A stretch of 64,000 nt of DNA from NCBI RefSeq assembly GCF_042434745.1, contig NZ_JBHLSS010000136.1; one strand, written 5' to 3'. The first letter of the stretch is position 1; each line of letters opens with the position of its first letter. The position numbers were made by a program, and so were the translations under genes. Under the pieces are notes generated by a model. That model was not told where the DNA came from. It saw only the letters and a program-made list of their open reading frames with translations, and did no database searches. This document shows, piece by piece, positions 7,841 to 22,800 of this stretch. The stretch comes from Azotobacter paspali. GTDB lineage: Bacteria > Pseudomonadota > Gammaproteobacteria > Pseudomonadales > Pseudomonadaceae.

Positions 7841-10800
7841 GGAAATCCACGAGCCGGCCCGAGCGGTCAATGAGCACTTCAATGGTGACTCGATGGCGAT
7901 CATCGGGATTAGCGGTCGCTATCCCGGCGCCGCTAACCCCGATGAGCTATGGCGAAACCTGAGCGCTGGCCGTTCAACCATCAATATATTGAGTAGCGAA
8001 GCGCTACTCTACGGTGGCGACGCCACTGGTGATTCGCCACAGTGGGCAGTGGGCACACTGGCCGACAAGCAGCTATTTGATCCATTGCTGTTCAAGATCA
8101 CCCCGGCTGAGGCGAAAACCCTGGACCCCCAGGAGCGCTTGTTCCTGCAAGCGGTCTGGCACTGCCTGGAAAACAGCGGCTATACCGCCACGGGCCTCCG
8201 GCGGCAGGCCGAGCGGATCGGCGTGTTTGTAGGTGCGATGTGGGGTGATTACCAACACCACCTGCCCACGGAACGAGGCGAGCGGACTACCTCGTTCCTC
8301 TCGGCGATCGCCAACCGTGTGTCTTTCTTCAACGATTTCAATGGCCCTAGCGTCGCTTTCGACACCTCTTGTTCATCAACGATGACCGCGCTGCATTTTG
8401 CTTGCAACAGTATTCGCCAGGGCGACTGCCAGGTGGCAATTGTTGGTGGCGTCAACTTGATCAGCCACCCATCACACCTCGAACTGCTGACCTCTCTGGA
8501 ACTGTTGTCTGGCGATAGCCAATCTCATCCCTTTGGCCGCAATGCCAACGGCTGGGTGGCCGGCGAAGGCATCGGTGCACTGTTGATCAGGCCACTCGAA
8601 GACGCCACACGGGATGGCGATCAGATCCTCGGGGTAATCCGCGCTACTGCGATTAGCCATAGCGGAAAGACTTTCCGTTACGGTGCGCCGAATGCCGACA
8701 GCCAAGCAATGTCAATGCGTCGAGTACTACAACAGGCAGCGTTGTCCACCGAGGCGATCGGCTATGTTGAGGCTGCGGCTCCCGGCGCCAGCCTGGCGGA
8801 CGGGGCTGAATTTGCGGCGATCAGCAAAGTGTTTGGCGCTCGCCTTAGCGATGCGCCGCTGATGGTAGGATCGATCAAGGCCAATATCGGTCACCTCGAA
8901 TCAGCATCGGCGCTGTCGCAGATTACTAAGGTGCTGATGCAGTTGAAACACCGGCAGATCGCCCCGACCCTCGGTTGTGATCCGCTCAGCCCCATGATCC
9001 GCCTGGAGGACAACAACCTCGCTATCGCCGATCAGCTGAGTGACTGGCGGGGGCCGCAGTGCGCGCTGATCAACGCCTTTGGCGCCAGCGGATCCGGTGG
9101 CCACCTGATCCTCGAAGCGCCACCGCAACAGGTCGCTGCGCAGCAAAGCGAAGGGCCCTGGCTGTTCCCCTTTGTCGCCGCGAGCCGCGAGCAGCTTGAT
9201 CAACTGGTCGCGGCGTTTGCTGACGATATACAAGCAGGACGGTTTGGTGATGCCAGCCTTGGCGATATCAGCTACACCCTCTGTGTCGGCCGAGTCGCGC
9301 TGAACCAGCGCCTAGCAGTGGTGGCCGACAGTCGCGACGAACTGATAGGGCTACTCAAAGGTAAAAATCCAGATGTGCTGCTGCGCGGCAGCCTCAAGAG
9401 AGAGCCGCAACCGGGCCATATTGAAAAGGATCTTCAAGGGCTGGGCCGCCAGAGGTTGATGACCATTGCCAGCCAATGGGTCACCGGGGAAAGCAGCTTA
9501 GCGGAGATCGCCCGACATAACCATCGCAGGGTGGCGTTGACGGCTTATCCCTTTGCGGCCGTCGACTGCCATATCGTCGCCTCTGCGACCCGCGCCTCCT
9601 CCGAGGCGTTGCAGCCGGTGCGGGACGAGGCGTTGCAACGGGCGCTGGAAGGCTATATCAAGCGTCATTTCTCCAAGATATCGGCGATCCCCGAGAGTGA
9701 CATCGACTGCGAAGAAACCTTCGATCGTTACGGCTTGACCTCGCTAATGATCATCACGCTCAACCAACAGTTGGCCCAAGCGTTTGGCGAGTTGTCGGCC
9801 ACGCTGTTCTTTGAATACCAGAGTATTTCCGCGCTGGCAGGCTATTTTGCCGCCGAGCATCAGCTGCGCAGCCGGCAATTATTGGGGATTCAAGGAAGCG
9901 CCGCGCAGCCCGCCCTGGCCGCCAGGGTGCAACAACGCCCAGTGACGTTGCGACGCCATGAGCCGATCGCGATCATTGGCTTGGCCGGACGTTTTCCCGG
10001 CGCGGCGGATATCGACAGCTTCTGGGACAACCTCAAAAACGGTATCGACAGTATCAGCGAGATACCAGCCGAGCGTTGGGAACACAGCAAGTATTACAGC
10101 AGTGACCGCAGCCTAAAAGGCAAAATCAACACCAAGTGGGGCGGTTTTATTGACGGCGTCGACCATTTTGATCCGCTATTTTTCAATATTTCGCCGCGGG
10201 ACGCCGAGCGGATGGATCCTCAAGAGCGGATCTTCCTCGAAACCGCTTGGCAAACTCTCGAAGACGCCGGCTACGATCGAGCCGGACTGCAGCGTCATTA
10301 CCAGGGTGAAATGGGGGTGTTTGTCGGTGTGATGCACGGCGAATACCTGCTTTATACCCGCTCGGCCGCTGCTGACTGCACCGACGATGCTGTAGATTCG
10401 TCGTTTGGTTCGATCGCCAACCGGGTGTCCTATGTCTTCGACTGCAACGGCCCGAGTATGGCGGTCGACACCATCTGCTCGTCGTCGTTGACCGCACTGC
10501 ACTTGGCAGTCGAGAGCCTAAGACGCAGCGAGTGCCAGCTGGCCCTGGCCGGCGGCGTCAACCTGTCGCTGCATCCCAACAAATATTTTATACAGTCCCA
10601 GCTGACAATGTCCTCTTCCGACGGTCGCTGCCGCAGCTTCGGCGAAGGGGGCGACGGTTTTGTGCCTGGCGAGGGAGTCGGAGCGGTGCTGCTCAAGCCG
10701 CTATCCCGGGCCGAGGCAGACGGCGACAATATCTATGGGGTGATCCGGGCGACCTCAATCAATCATAACGGCAAGACCCATGGTTACACCGTGCCGAGCC

Positions 10801-13800
10801 CCAATGCCCAGGGGGCAATGATCGCCGAGTCACTCGACAAGGCCGGCATGGATCCACGAGAGCTGAGTTATCTCGAGGCCCACGGCACTGGCACAGCGCT
10901 TGGAGATCCGGTGGAAATCACCGGCCTGCAGTTGGGTTTTACCCGGCGCAGCGTCACTCTGGGCAGCGAGGCTGCGCTGGCGCGACAATGCGCCGTTGGC
11001 TCGGTCAAGTCGAATATCGGGCATCTGGAATCAGCGGCGGGCATCGCCGGGATTGCCAAGGTGCTGTTGCAGCTTAAGCATTGCCAGTTGGCGCCGTCGC
11101 TGCATTCAAGGCGCCTAAACCCAGGCATCCCCTTTGCCGATTCGCCGTTTTACGTACCCCAGCAGTTGGAAGAGTGGCGGCGGCCGGTGTTGAATCTCGA
11201 TGGCCGGGAACGAGAGTATCCACGTGCGGCCTCGGTATCTTCTTTTGGATCCGGTGGTTCAAACGGGCACGTGATTATTGCTGAACATATTGCGCCGGCT
11301 CGGGACGACAAAGTCGCCGGGCAGACAGCGATGATCCCGCTGTCGGCAAGGACGCTGGCCCAGTTGCAACAGCAGGTCGAGCGATTACAGCAGTTCTTGC
11401 ATCGGGCCGGTGTCGAGAATACGCTGCCGCGGCTGGCGGATCTGGCCTTTACCCTGCAGCAGGGGAGAGAGGCGATGGAATATCGTCTAGCCTTCAGCGC
11501 CGGCTCGATCGGCGAATTGCAGGACAGGCTGGCGCAAAGCGTCGAGCTACTGGTCAAACAGCCCGAACAGTTCGGCTCTTTTGGTTGCATTCATGTCGGT
11601 CAGGTAAAAGACAATAGGGCGGCAATGGCGGTGCTGGCCCATGATGAGGATATGGCGGCGACCTTGACCGCCTGGGCCGACAAAGGCAAATACCACAAGC
11701 TGCTGGAGCTGTGGGTCAAAGGGCTGACGCTCGACTGGACTGTATTGGGGCAGTCGGGGGGCGTGGCTAGGCGGATCAGCCTACCGAGCTACCCCTTTGC
11801 CCGCGAAAAGATCTGGGTTTCCGGCGAGTCCCATTTCCCCCTCCTGGGCCAGCAAGGTGGCGAGGGGCGGGCGCACCCACTACTGCACACCAACGTATCG
11901 GATCTGTCACAGCAGAAATTTACCTCGATATTCAGTGGGAATGAGTTTTTTTTGCGAGATCACCTGATCCGCGATCACAAGGTCTTGCCGGGCGTCACCT
12001 ACCTTGAAATGGCGCGAGAGGCGATCAGCCGCTCACTGGGAAAGCTGACGCCGTCCGGCGTTCTGAGCTTGCGCAACCTGGTATGGTCGCAGCCGGTGAC
12101 GCTTAACGAGCAGAGCGACGACCGAGTTGAAGTGGAGATCCGCATCGACACTCTCGACGAACATCGACTGAAATTCGAAATTCTCGAGCGGAAACGACAG
12201 GCGACGTGCTGCCAGGGTGAAGCGGTTGTAGTCCAGGATACTGGTGAACCGGCAGAATCGTTAGTCTCGCTACAAGCGGCGATCGGCGGTCATATTCTCG
12301 ATGCCGATGCTTTGTACCGGCTGTTCGACGGCATGAAAATTTACTATGGCCCCTGGCACCGGTCGGTTCAAGAGCTACGGATTGATGGCGGCCAGGTGCT
12401 GGCGCAGATCGAATTGCCACAAGCGCTGACCTCTGGCCACGAACGATTTGTCCTACATCCGAGCCTGATGGATGGTGCGTTGCAGTCAACCATAGGCTTG
12501 CTGGTGGCGGATCAGCTCGATCAGGGATTAGCGCCAGAACTGAAGCAAACTTGGGTGCCTTTCGCACTGGCCCGATTACAGCTGAGCGGTGCTGAGTTGG
12601 GCGAGCAGATCTGGGCCTGGGTGCGCCCTTCTGCAGATAACACCGAAGCGGGACAGTCGAAGTTTGATATCGATATTTATAATAAACGGGGCGAACATTG
12701 CGCCGCGCTGCAGGAATTTATGCTGCGGCCAATGAAAAAGCCGTCACTGCTGGAGATGATGCTCGACGATCGACCGGAGAGCGACTGTTATCTGGTGGAA
12801 AAGTGGCGACGTTTCACCCCCAAAAACCTGGCGCCGTCTACCGGTCGACTGTTGCTGATTGGCAATGATCCTCTGGGCTACAAACAGTTGACTGCCCGCT
12901 ATCCGCAAGCCGTTTCGCTGTTGCTTGACGGCAACGAATCCATCGAGCAACTCACCGAACTGCTGCGCGAAGCCGGGCCTATTGAGCACCTAATATGGCT
13001 AGCGCCGACAACGCTGGCGCAGGATGGTGACACTGATGGCATGATTCGTGCCCAGCAGGGTGGAGTGCTGGGCTGCTTCCGTCTGATCAAAGCGCTGCTG
13101 GCGTTGGCGTTGGATCAGCAGCCGCTGGAGTGGACGGTGATCACTCGAGGGGTGCTAACAGTATTCGGTGAAGCGAGCAGCCGCCACCAAGTGGTGACCG
13201 AGCCGGTGGCGCCGGCTCACGCCAGCGTACACGGGCTGATCAGCGCGATGGCTAAGGAATACAGCCACTGGCGCGTGCGGCTAGTGGATCTGCCAGAGGG
13301 CGACGGTTGGCCCAACTTGGATCCACTGTTGTTACCCGCCGATCCTCGTGGCGACGCGCTGGCCTGCCGCAATGATGTCTGGTACCGCCAGTATCTTGCG
13401 CCCTGCTTGCCGCTAGGGGGAGCGGTTGGCAGGAAAGGTAAGGTAGAAAGTCTCTATCGCGATGGGGGCGTTTACCTGGTAATCGGCGGTGCCGGCGGTA
13501 TCGGCCGGTTGTGGAGCGAGTACTTGATCCGTACCCGTGGGGCCCAGGTTATTTGGCTGGGGCGTCGCGAGCAGAATAGCCAAATTGACGCGACGATCGC
13601 CGAATTGGCCAAGCTTGGACCAGCGCCGCGCTATATTAGCGCCGACGCTAGCAAGTACGCCGCGCTGCAACAGGCGGTGATCCAGATCTCTGCCGAGTAT
13701 GGCAGGATTCATGGGGTGATCCACGCAGCGATCCAGCTTGAGGATCAAAGCCTGGCGCGGATGGATCAACAAAGATTTACTGCCGGCTTGGTCGCCAAGG

Positions 13801-16800
13801 TGGATGTCTGCGTGCGTCTTGCCGAGGTGTTTGAGCACCAGCCGCTGGATTTCATGTTGCTTTTCTCGTCGTTGCAGAGCTTTACCAAGTCAGCCGGGCA
13901 GAGCAACTATGCTGCCGGCTGTACCTTCAAAAATGCCTTTGGCCATTACCTTGCACAACATCGCGCATATCCGGTCAAAGTGATTAATTGGGGTTACTGG
14001 GGCCATGTCGGCTCGGTGGCCAGCGAAGACTATCGTCGAAGAATGGCTGAGGTCGGTCTCGGTTCGATCGAGGGTGAGCAGGCGATGGCGGCGCTGGAAA
14101 CCCTGTTGGCCCGACCACTCTCCCAATTAACCTTCCTGCGGACCTCGCGGCGGCTGAGCGATACCTTTAGCAGTCTGGAGCTTCCGAGGCACCCGGCTGG
14201 GCCTTTTGGCGAATACGGCGAGATTCGTCCGGAAGCCTACCCGTCACTGATCGCCCGGATGAAAAAACACCTGGTTGTGGACAGCAAAGGGGTTCGGGCA
14301 ACGACGCAGCAGGCGGAGGCTCAAAGGGCGACCATCGACGCACTGCAAGGCCGCTTGCTCTACTCCCAGTTGCAGCAACTGGGCTGGTTTGGCCGCGAGC
14401 GCGAAATAATAGCCGAGATGAAGCAACGCAGTGGCCTGATGTCGATGTATTACCGCTGGATCGACAGGAGCCTTGACGAGCTGGCGCAACGCGGTTACCT
14501 GCACATGGAGGGCGGCAATAGTCCGACAGCCTATCGTGTAATCAATCCCCAGCCGTTGGCGATTGAACCCTTATGGACCGAATGGGAGGCGCAAAAGCCG
14601 GATTGGCTAGAGCAGGCCAGCCTTAAAGCAGAGGTGATCCTCGCCGAGGCGACCCTGCGGGTGCTGCCAGAGATCCTCGATGGTCGGATCGCGGCGACGG
14701 ACATCATATTCCCTGACTCATCGATGGCCATGGTCGAAGGGATCTACAAATACAATCCGGTGTCCGATTTTTTCAACGAAGTGTTGCTCGACGCGATGGT
14801 CGAGTTCGTCAAGGGACGATTGGAACAATCGCCGGAGACGCCGATCCTTATCCTGGAGATTGGAGCCGGCACCGGCGGTACCAGTGCGCGGGCGTTTGAA
14901 AAACTTCGACCCTATCAACGGCAGATCGGGGAATACTGCTACACCGATGTATCTCAAGCGTTTCTGATGCACGCGCGGCAGGCTTACGGGCTGGAAACCC
15001 CCTACCTCAGTTATCAGCTTTTCGATGTCGACAAGCCTCTGGCGGAGCAGGGTATCACGGTTGGTGGTTATGATCTGGTAATCGCCACCAATGTACTGCA
15101 CGCGACGCAAGATCTGCGGCGGGCGATGAAAAACGCCAAGGCTGCGCTGAAACACAACGGCCTAGTGATGATTAACGAGATTTGTCGCAATGGCCTGTTT
15201 ACCCACCTGACTTTCGGTTTGCTCAAAGGCTGGTGGTTGTTCGACGATCAGGATCTACGGTTGCCCGGCGGCCCAGCGCTCGCACCGAGACAGTGGAAAC
15301 AGGTGCTGGAAAGCGAAGGTTACAGACAAGTCTATTACCCGGCGCTGGCCAACCACGATCTCGGTCAGCAGATAGTGATCGCCGAAAGCAATGGGGTAAT
15401 TTGGCAGGATCGGCACAGTAAGGGGGAACCGGCTAAAGTTGCGCCCAAGGGCTTGGCGGCCCAGGCTCCACGACCGCCACAGCAGAGCGTCGCCATGGCA
15501 CCGGCGGGCGCAGTAACCAAGCAGGCGCTGAAGGATCAGACGGTGCGCTACCTTAAGCAGATGATCGGCGGGCTGTTCAAGATCCAATCCGAGCAGATCG
15601 ACGCCCGCGAGCCGCTTGAGACTTATGGCATCGATTCGATCTTGGTGGTGCAACTGACCAACGTGTTGCGCGACAAACTGTCGGGTATCAGCAGTACGCT
15701 GTTCTTCGAATACCAGACCGTCGACGCGCTTGCGGATCATTTCGTTGCGTCACAGAAAGATCAACTTATGACTCTGCTGGGGTTGGATAAGGAGTCGGCG
15801 ACCGAACAGCCGACGCCGGCTGATACGGCCAATACCTTAGTCAAACTAGCCGAGCACCACTTTGCCGCCAAGACGCCCGACAGCGCGCCACGGGGCCAGT
15901 GTGGCGCTGAAGTTGCGATCATCGGTCTGGCAGGACGTTATGCCAATTCCGATAACGCCTGCGAGCTATGGCGACGCCTGAAAAACGGCGAGAGCTGTAT
16001 CGATGAAGTGCCGGCGGATCGCTGGGACTGGCGTCAATATTTTGATCAAACGCTGGGCAAAAAAGGCCACATTTATACCCGCTGGGGCGGTTTTATCCGG
16101 GAAATCGACAAATTCGACCCGCTATTTTTCCATATCTCGCCACGCGAGGCGGAGAAGATGGATCCCCAGGAGCGGCTCTTCCTGGAAGAGGCTTATCATT
16201 GTATCAGCGATGCCGGCTATACCCCAGGCCGCTTGGCTGAGCGGTATCAGGTTGGAGTGTTTGTCGGAGTGATGAACGGAACCTACGCCCGCCAGTCCAG
16301 CTACTGGTCGGTGGCCAACCGCGTGTCCTATCAGTTCAACTTTCAAGGGCCGAGCATGGCGGTGGATACCGCCTGCTCGTCATCGCTCACTGCGATCCAC
16401 CTGGCGCTGGAAAGCCTGCACAGCGGCGTCAGCGACTGCGTGCTGGTCGGTGGGGTCAACCTGGTGATCGACCCCGTACACTACATGCGCCTGACTGAGA
16501 TGAAAATGTTGTCGCCGGGCAAACAGTGCAAGGCGTTTGGCATAGATGCCGACGGTTTTGTCGCCGGCGAAGGAGTGGGCGCGTTGCTGCTCAAACCCCT
16601 GGCCCAGGCTGAAACTGACGGCGATCAAATTTACGGGGTGATCAAGGGCAGCATGATCAATGCCGGTGGCAAGACCAACGGCTATACCGTACCCAACCCG
16701 TTGGCACAGAGCCGCCTGGTGGTCGACTCTCTGGCCAGGGCCGGCGTTGATCCCAGGGCGGTGAGCTATGTCGAGGCCCACGGCACCGGCACTTCACTGG

Positions 16801-19800
16801 GGGACCCGATCGAGATCGCCAGTCTGGTCAGGGCGTTCAACAGTGGTACTGAAATGCCAGCAAAACAGTACTGCGCGATCGGCTCGATCAAATCCAATAT
16901 TGGCCATTGCGAGAGCGCCGCAGGCATCGCTGGAGTCACTAAAGTGCTGCTGCAACTGAAGCACCGCCAACTGGCTCCGTCGCTGCACGCAGGCGAACTC
17001 AACCCGGAGATTGACTTTGCTAGCAGTCCCTTCGCGGTGCAGCAATCGTTGGCCGAGTGGCGTCGCCCCAAGGTGGTGATCAACGGCGGCAGTCAGGAAT
17101 TCAAGCGGATCGCTACGGTGTCATCCTTCGGCGCTGGCGGCGCTAACGCCCACGTGGTGATCGAAGAATACGAAGACAACAGGCTGCGGCCGGTGATTGC
17201 CGTCAACGAGCAGCAGCCGGCGATCATTTTATTGTCGGCCAAAACGGAAGCACAGCTGTTTCAGCAGGCTAGCCTGTTGCTGGGCACACTGGAGCAGGAC
17301 GAGCTGGACGACGGCGATCTGCCGGCGCTGGCCTATACCCTGCAGGTCGGTCGCGAGGCGATGGAACATCGGCTGGGTCTGCTGGCAACCTCGCTAGCCC
17401 AGCTTAAAGCCCAACTGCGGGGCTTTATCGACAACCCGTCCCAGGGCGCTCATTATGGCGGCCGGCTCAAGGATCACAACAAGGCGCTGTCGCTGTTTGC
17501 TGATGCAGACATACAAAGCGTCATTACCGACTGGATCGACCGTGGCCAGCATGGAAAATTGCTCGAGGCTTGGGTCAACGGCCTGACGCTGGAATGGCGT
17601 CTGATGTACCGAGAGGGCACGCCAACGCCGATCAGCTTGCCAGGTTATCCCTTTGCCCGCGAGCGCTACTGGCGCATCAAGGACGAGCTGGCAACGCCGG
17701 CAGGCGAGGAGTTACTTCATCCGCTGCTGCACCGCAACGTCTCAGATCTGCGTGGTTTACGCTACTTCAGTCGGTTCAGCGGCCAGGAGAGTTTTCTGGC
17801 CGAACACCGGATCAATGGTCGTAGCGTCTTGCCGGGCGCAGCGATGATCGGAATGATCCATGCGGCGCTGACTGACGCATTGGGCGGCGAACTGCCTGCG
17901 GGCAGGGCGCTGGTTATTCGCGATTTGGTCTGGTGTCAACCTTTCAGCGTCGACGCCGCCAACAATGGTGAGCTGTTTGTCGAACTGGAGGCGCAACCGG
18001 GTGGTGAATGTCACGTCGGGATTTGCTCCTATGACCGCGCCGGGCAGTTGCAGCTGCATTGCCGGGCGCTGGCCGGAGCCGCCATGGCACAACCGGAGAA
18101 CCTCGACTTCATAGCCGCTGACGCCCGCCAGATGGATGTCGAGGCCTGCTACCAGCGTTTTGCTGCAATGGGCATCGAATATGGTGTAGGCCATCGCAGG
18201 ATTCTGTCACTGCTACGCCAGGGAGATCAGGCGCTGGCTTGGGTCGCGCTTGAAGACGCTGCAGTGAGTGATAGTTACGCCATCCATCCCGGGCTGCTTG
18301 ACGCCGCGCTGCAAGGGGTCATGGCATTGTTGTTTGATGAACTGGATGAGCGACCGCCGTTGCTGTTGCCCGAGGGGCTGGCCGAGTTGGTGTTGTTTGG
18401 CGACTGCCCAGCGGCACTGCAAGTGCAGATACGCAGCGCTGGGCGCATGACTGGCGGCTATCGTTTTGATCTGACGTTGTTCGACGAAAACGGCCAGTGC
18501 TGTGCGACCATCCGTAAGTTGTCGTTCAAAACGCTGTCCGCCAACAGCGACGCCGCCAGCGAAGGACTGCTATGCCAGAAGCAATGGCGCGATGCTGAGC
18601 CGGCTGCGGCGACAGATGCTCCGACGATGTCTCATCTGGCGATGATTCTGGGCCACAATCCGGCCTTTGCCGGCCTGCCGGAGCGGTTGCAGAAGCATGG
18701 AATTCCCAGCCTGACGCTAGCTGGTGACGATTATCAACAGGCGGCCTTGGCCCTGTTCGAACAGCTTAAGCCACTGCTTTCCGCTGGGCGCCCCCATATG
18801 GTTCAGTTGGTGATCCCGGCAACTGATCAGCAAGGTTATCGAGGCCTCGGCGGCCTGTTACGCAGCGCCAGCCGGGAGCAGCCGGTGCTGATCTGCCAAC
18901 TGATAGAAGTGTCGTCGGGACTCGACGCGGTGCAACTGGCGCGGCAACTGGCGGCCGAAGCCGCCGCGCCCGGCGAGCGCCAACTGCGTTATCTGTCCGA
19001 AGCCGGCGAACTGCGGCGACAAGAGCTTATCTGGTGCTATCGGCCATTGGATAACGGTCCTGCGCCCTGGCGGCCAAACGGCGTCTATTTGATTACTGGA
19101 GGCCTTGGCGGCGTCGGCATGATCCTCGCGCGGGCAATCATGGACGCCGCGCCGGGGGCTAGCGTGGTGCTGTGCGGCCGTACGGAGGCCAACGCGCCAG
19201 CGGTGGCCGACAAGCTGGCACAACTGGGTGCACGATTTGACTACCTTGCTGTGGATCTCGGGGATGCTGGGCAGGTTGAACGCTTGATCGCCGGGATCGT
19301 CACCAAACACGGCAGATTACACGGAATCATCCATTGCGCCGGGATCACCCGTGACGCCCTAATGGTGCACAAAACGCAGGAGGACTTCGAAGCGGTGTTC
19401 GCCGCCAAGGTAGCCGGCGTGCGCCACCTCGACCAGTTCAGCGCCACGGCGACGCTAGATTTCTTTGTGCTTTACTCATCAATGGCAAGTGTACTGGGCA
19501 ACGCTGGGCAGAGTGATTACGCCGCGGCTAACGGCTATCTCGATGCCTTTGCCAGTATCCGCAATCAGCAGGTCACGGCGGGAGAGCGCCATGGCCGCAC
19601 CCTGGCGATCAACTGGCCCTTGTGGCTCGAAGGCGGCATGCAAATGAGCGATGCCGCCCGGCGCGCCCTGGCGGAAAGCACTGGAATCGTGGTGATGGCC
19701 AGTACAACCGGCATTCAGGCGCTATACCAGGCGCTGCAAAGCGATGAAGATCAACTGATGGTGCTTGCAGGCGACACTGACAGGCTGGCCACGCTGCTGA

Positions 19801-22800
19801 GCCGCGAGCCGGCCTCTGTCGCCGCAGCAACAACGCCTGTCGACGGCACAGATCTGTTGGCTGGGCTGCGCCGGCTATTGGCCAACACGGTAAAGGTCGC
19901 CGAGTCACGGCTTGATAACGACGAGCCATTTGAAAAATATGGCATTGATTCGCTAATGATTATGGACATGACTGTGGCGCTAGAAAAACGCTTCGGGCCG
20001 CTGTCGAAGACGTTGTTTTTTGAATATCCCACCCTGCAAAGCTTGGCGGATCATCTAGCCGCGCGGCTGCCGCAAAAGTCGGCTATCAGCCAAGTCGCGC
20101 CAGCTTCCCGCAGCTCGTTGATAGAGGAGCTGCAGGGGATGTTGGCGAGCGCCCTGAAGATCCCGCTAGAACGGATCGATAATGAGCAGTGTTTCGAGCA
20201 ATACGGCATCGATTCGCTGATGATCATGGAAATGACCAGCCGGCTCGAAAAACGTTTTGGCTCTTTATCGCGCACGCTGTTATTTGAATACTCCAGCTTG
20301 CAGAGCCTAGCGGACTACTTGGCGGGCCAGCAGCTTGAGCCACAGGATGCTATGGCGGTGGCCCAAATTAGGGAACAAGAACCGCCGATGACGCCGGTAT
20401 CCCCAGCCAAAGACAGCCAGCATCGCCGGCTGTTCGACAGGGCGGCGAAGGCAGCAGGGAACCGTGTCCAGCAGGGCCTCCAGGAGAGAGATGATATCGC
20501 TATCATCGGCATGGCCGGGCGCTACCCCAAGGCCGAGAATCTGGAGGCCTTCTGGCGGAACCTCCGCCAAGGCAAAGACTGCATCAGCGAAATTCCGGCC
20601 GAACGCTGGGACTGGCGCGAGTACTACAGCGAAAATCGCAGCGAAAGCGGGGTACATAATAGTAAGTGGGGCGGATTTATCGATGGTATCGATCAATTTG
20701 ATCCACTGTTTTTCAATATTTCGCCGCTGGAAGCTGAGCTGATCGATCCCCAGGAGCGACTATTCATGCAGACCGCCTGGTCGGCGATGGAAGACGCTGG
20801 TTACAGCCGTCGCATCGGCGGCGAGGCGACCGATGACAGCATGCAAGTTGGCGTATATGTCGGAGTAATGTACGGCGAATACCAGCTGTTCGGCGCAGAA
20901 GCCAGCCTGCGAGGCCAGCGCATTGGCTTTGCCGGCTGCACTGCCAGTATCGCCAACCGGGTATCCTTCTGCCTTAACCTGCATGGACCAAGCATGTCGG
21001 TCGACTCGATGTGCTCCAGCTCGCTGACCGCAATCCACCTAGCCTGTCAGGATTTGCGCAATAGCCGCACCTCAATGGCCATTGCTGGTGGCGTCAACCT
21101 GACTATTCATCCCAACAAGTACTTGATGCTAAGCAGCGGCCAGTTCATCTCAAACCAGGGCCATTGTGCCAGCTTCGGCGAAGGTGGTGACGGCTATGTG
21201 CCGGGCGAGGGCGTCGGCGTAGTCATCCTCAAGCGGCTGGCCGACGCAGAGCGCGACGGCGATCAGATCTACGGGGTGATCAAGGGCAGTTACCTCAACC
21301 ACGGCGGCAAGAGCACCGGCTACAGCGTGCCGAATCCACGGGCACAGCAGGCAGCGATCAGCGGAGCACTCCAGGACGCCGGCGTCGATCCGGTGACAAT
21401 CAGCTATATCGAGGCCCATGGCACCGGCACCAAGCTGGGCGATCCGATTGAGATCGCCGGCCTGGCCAACGCGTTGGGGGCACGCAAACCCGAGCAAACC
21501 TGCTGGATAGGCTCAGTCAAGTCGAATATCGGTCACTGCGAAGCGGCGGCCGGGATCGCTGGTTTGACCAAAGTGCTCCTGCAGCTGAAACACCGGCAAA
21601 TTGCGCCGTCACTGCATTCACAAAAACTCAACCCTTTTATTGACTTTACGGCGACACCCTTCGAGGTCAACCAGCATCTGCGGGAGTGGTCGCAGCCGTT
21701 GCTCAACGGCCAGGCCATGCCGCGGATCGCCGGAATTTCCTCCTTTGGCGCCGGCGGCTCCAACGGCCATTTGATCGTCGCGGAATACAGTAAAGCGAAG
21801 CCTCTGCTCGGCGATAGCGGCAAGACCGAAATGATTCTGCTGTCGGCCCGAGAGCCAGACCAGTTGCGGCAGATCGCTAGCCGCCTGCTGGCCAGACTGG
21901 AGCATCCACAGGCCACTGACAGCCTGGCGGCGATTGCCTACACCCTACAGGTTGGCCGGGAGGCGATGGAGCATCGCGCAGCGTTAATCACTAGTGAGAT
22001 GGCAAGCCTACTCGACGCATTACACCGCCTCTCTGCAGGCGACAGCAGTGGCTGGATCTGCACTGAGGAGACCGCGATCAGCGAACGAGCTGAACAGTTC
22101 AAAGCCAGCTTTCAGACACAGTGGCGCGAGCAACTGGCCAGGCTCTTTGCGGACGGTGAGCAGCAACAGTTGCTAGAGCTGTGGAGCGAGGGGCTGTCCA
22201 TCGACTGGACAGCGCTGTGGGCCGCCAGCGGCGAACAACGCCAGCGAATCAGCTTGCCTAGTTATCCCTTCGCCACCAATCGCTACTGGGCGCCAACCGG
22301 TGCTAGACGATCATCTTTGGCACCCGTGCAATTGCACCCGTTGCTGCATCAAAACAACTCGGGCTTCGACTATCAGCGATTCATTACTGAATTCAGCGGC
22401 GATGAACCTTGGCTGAGGGATCATAGGGTCGGCGGGCGCAAAACCCTGCCAGGTGCTGCCTATCTGGAGATGATTAGGGTAGCGGTGACTCATTCGCTGG
22501 CCGACGGCGAGGCCAACACTATGGTGATCGAGCAGCTTAACTGGTTGGCACCGCTGACAGTTGAATCAAATCCGCGCAGCATGCAAATCAGCCTGGAGCG
22601 CCAAGACGGACGGATCGGAGTCAAGTTACTCAGCAACGATAGCGACCAAGCAGTGCTGCATTGCCAGGCCACTGCGATAACCGGCCTGCCGCTCAATGAA
22701 GACCGGCTGGATCTAGCGCACTGGCGGGGCCGCAACTGGCGACTCCGGCTCGACAGCGGTGAAGTTTATCGGCTGTTTGATGAGATGGGCGTAGATTACG

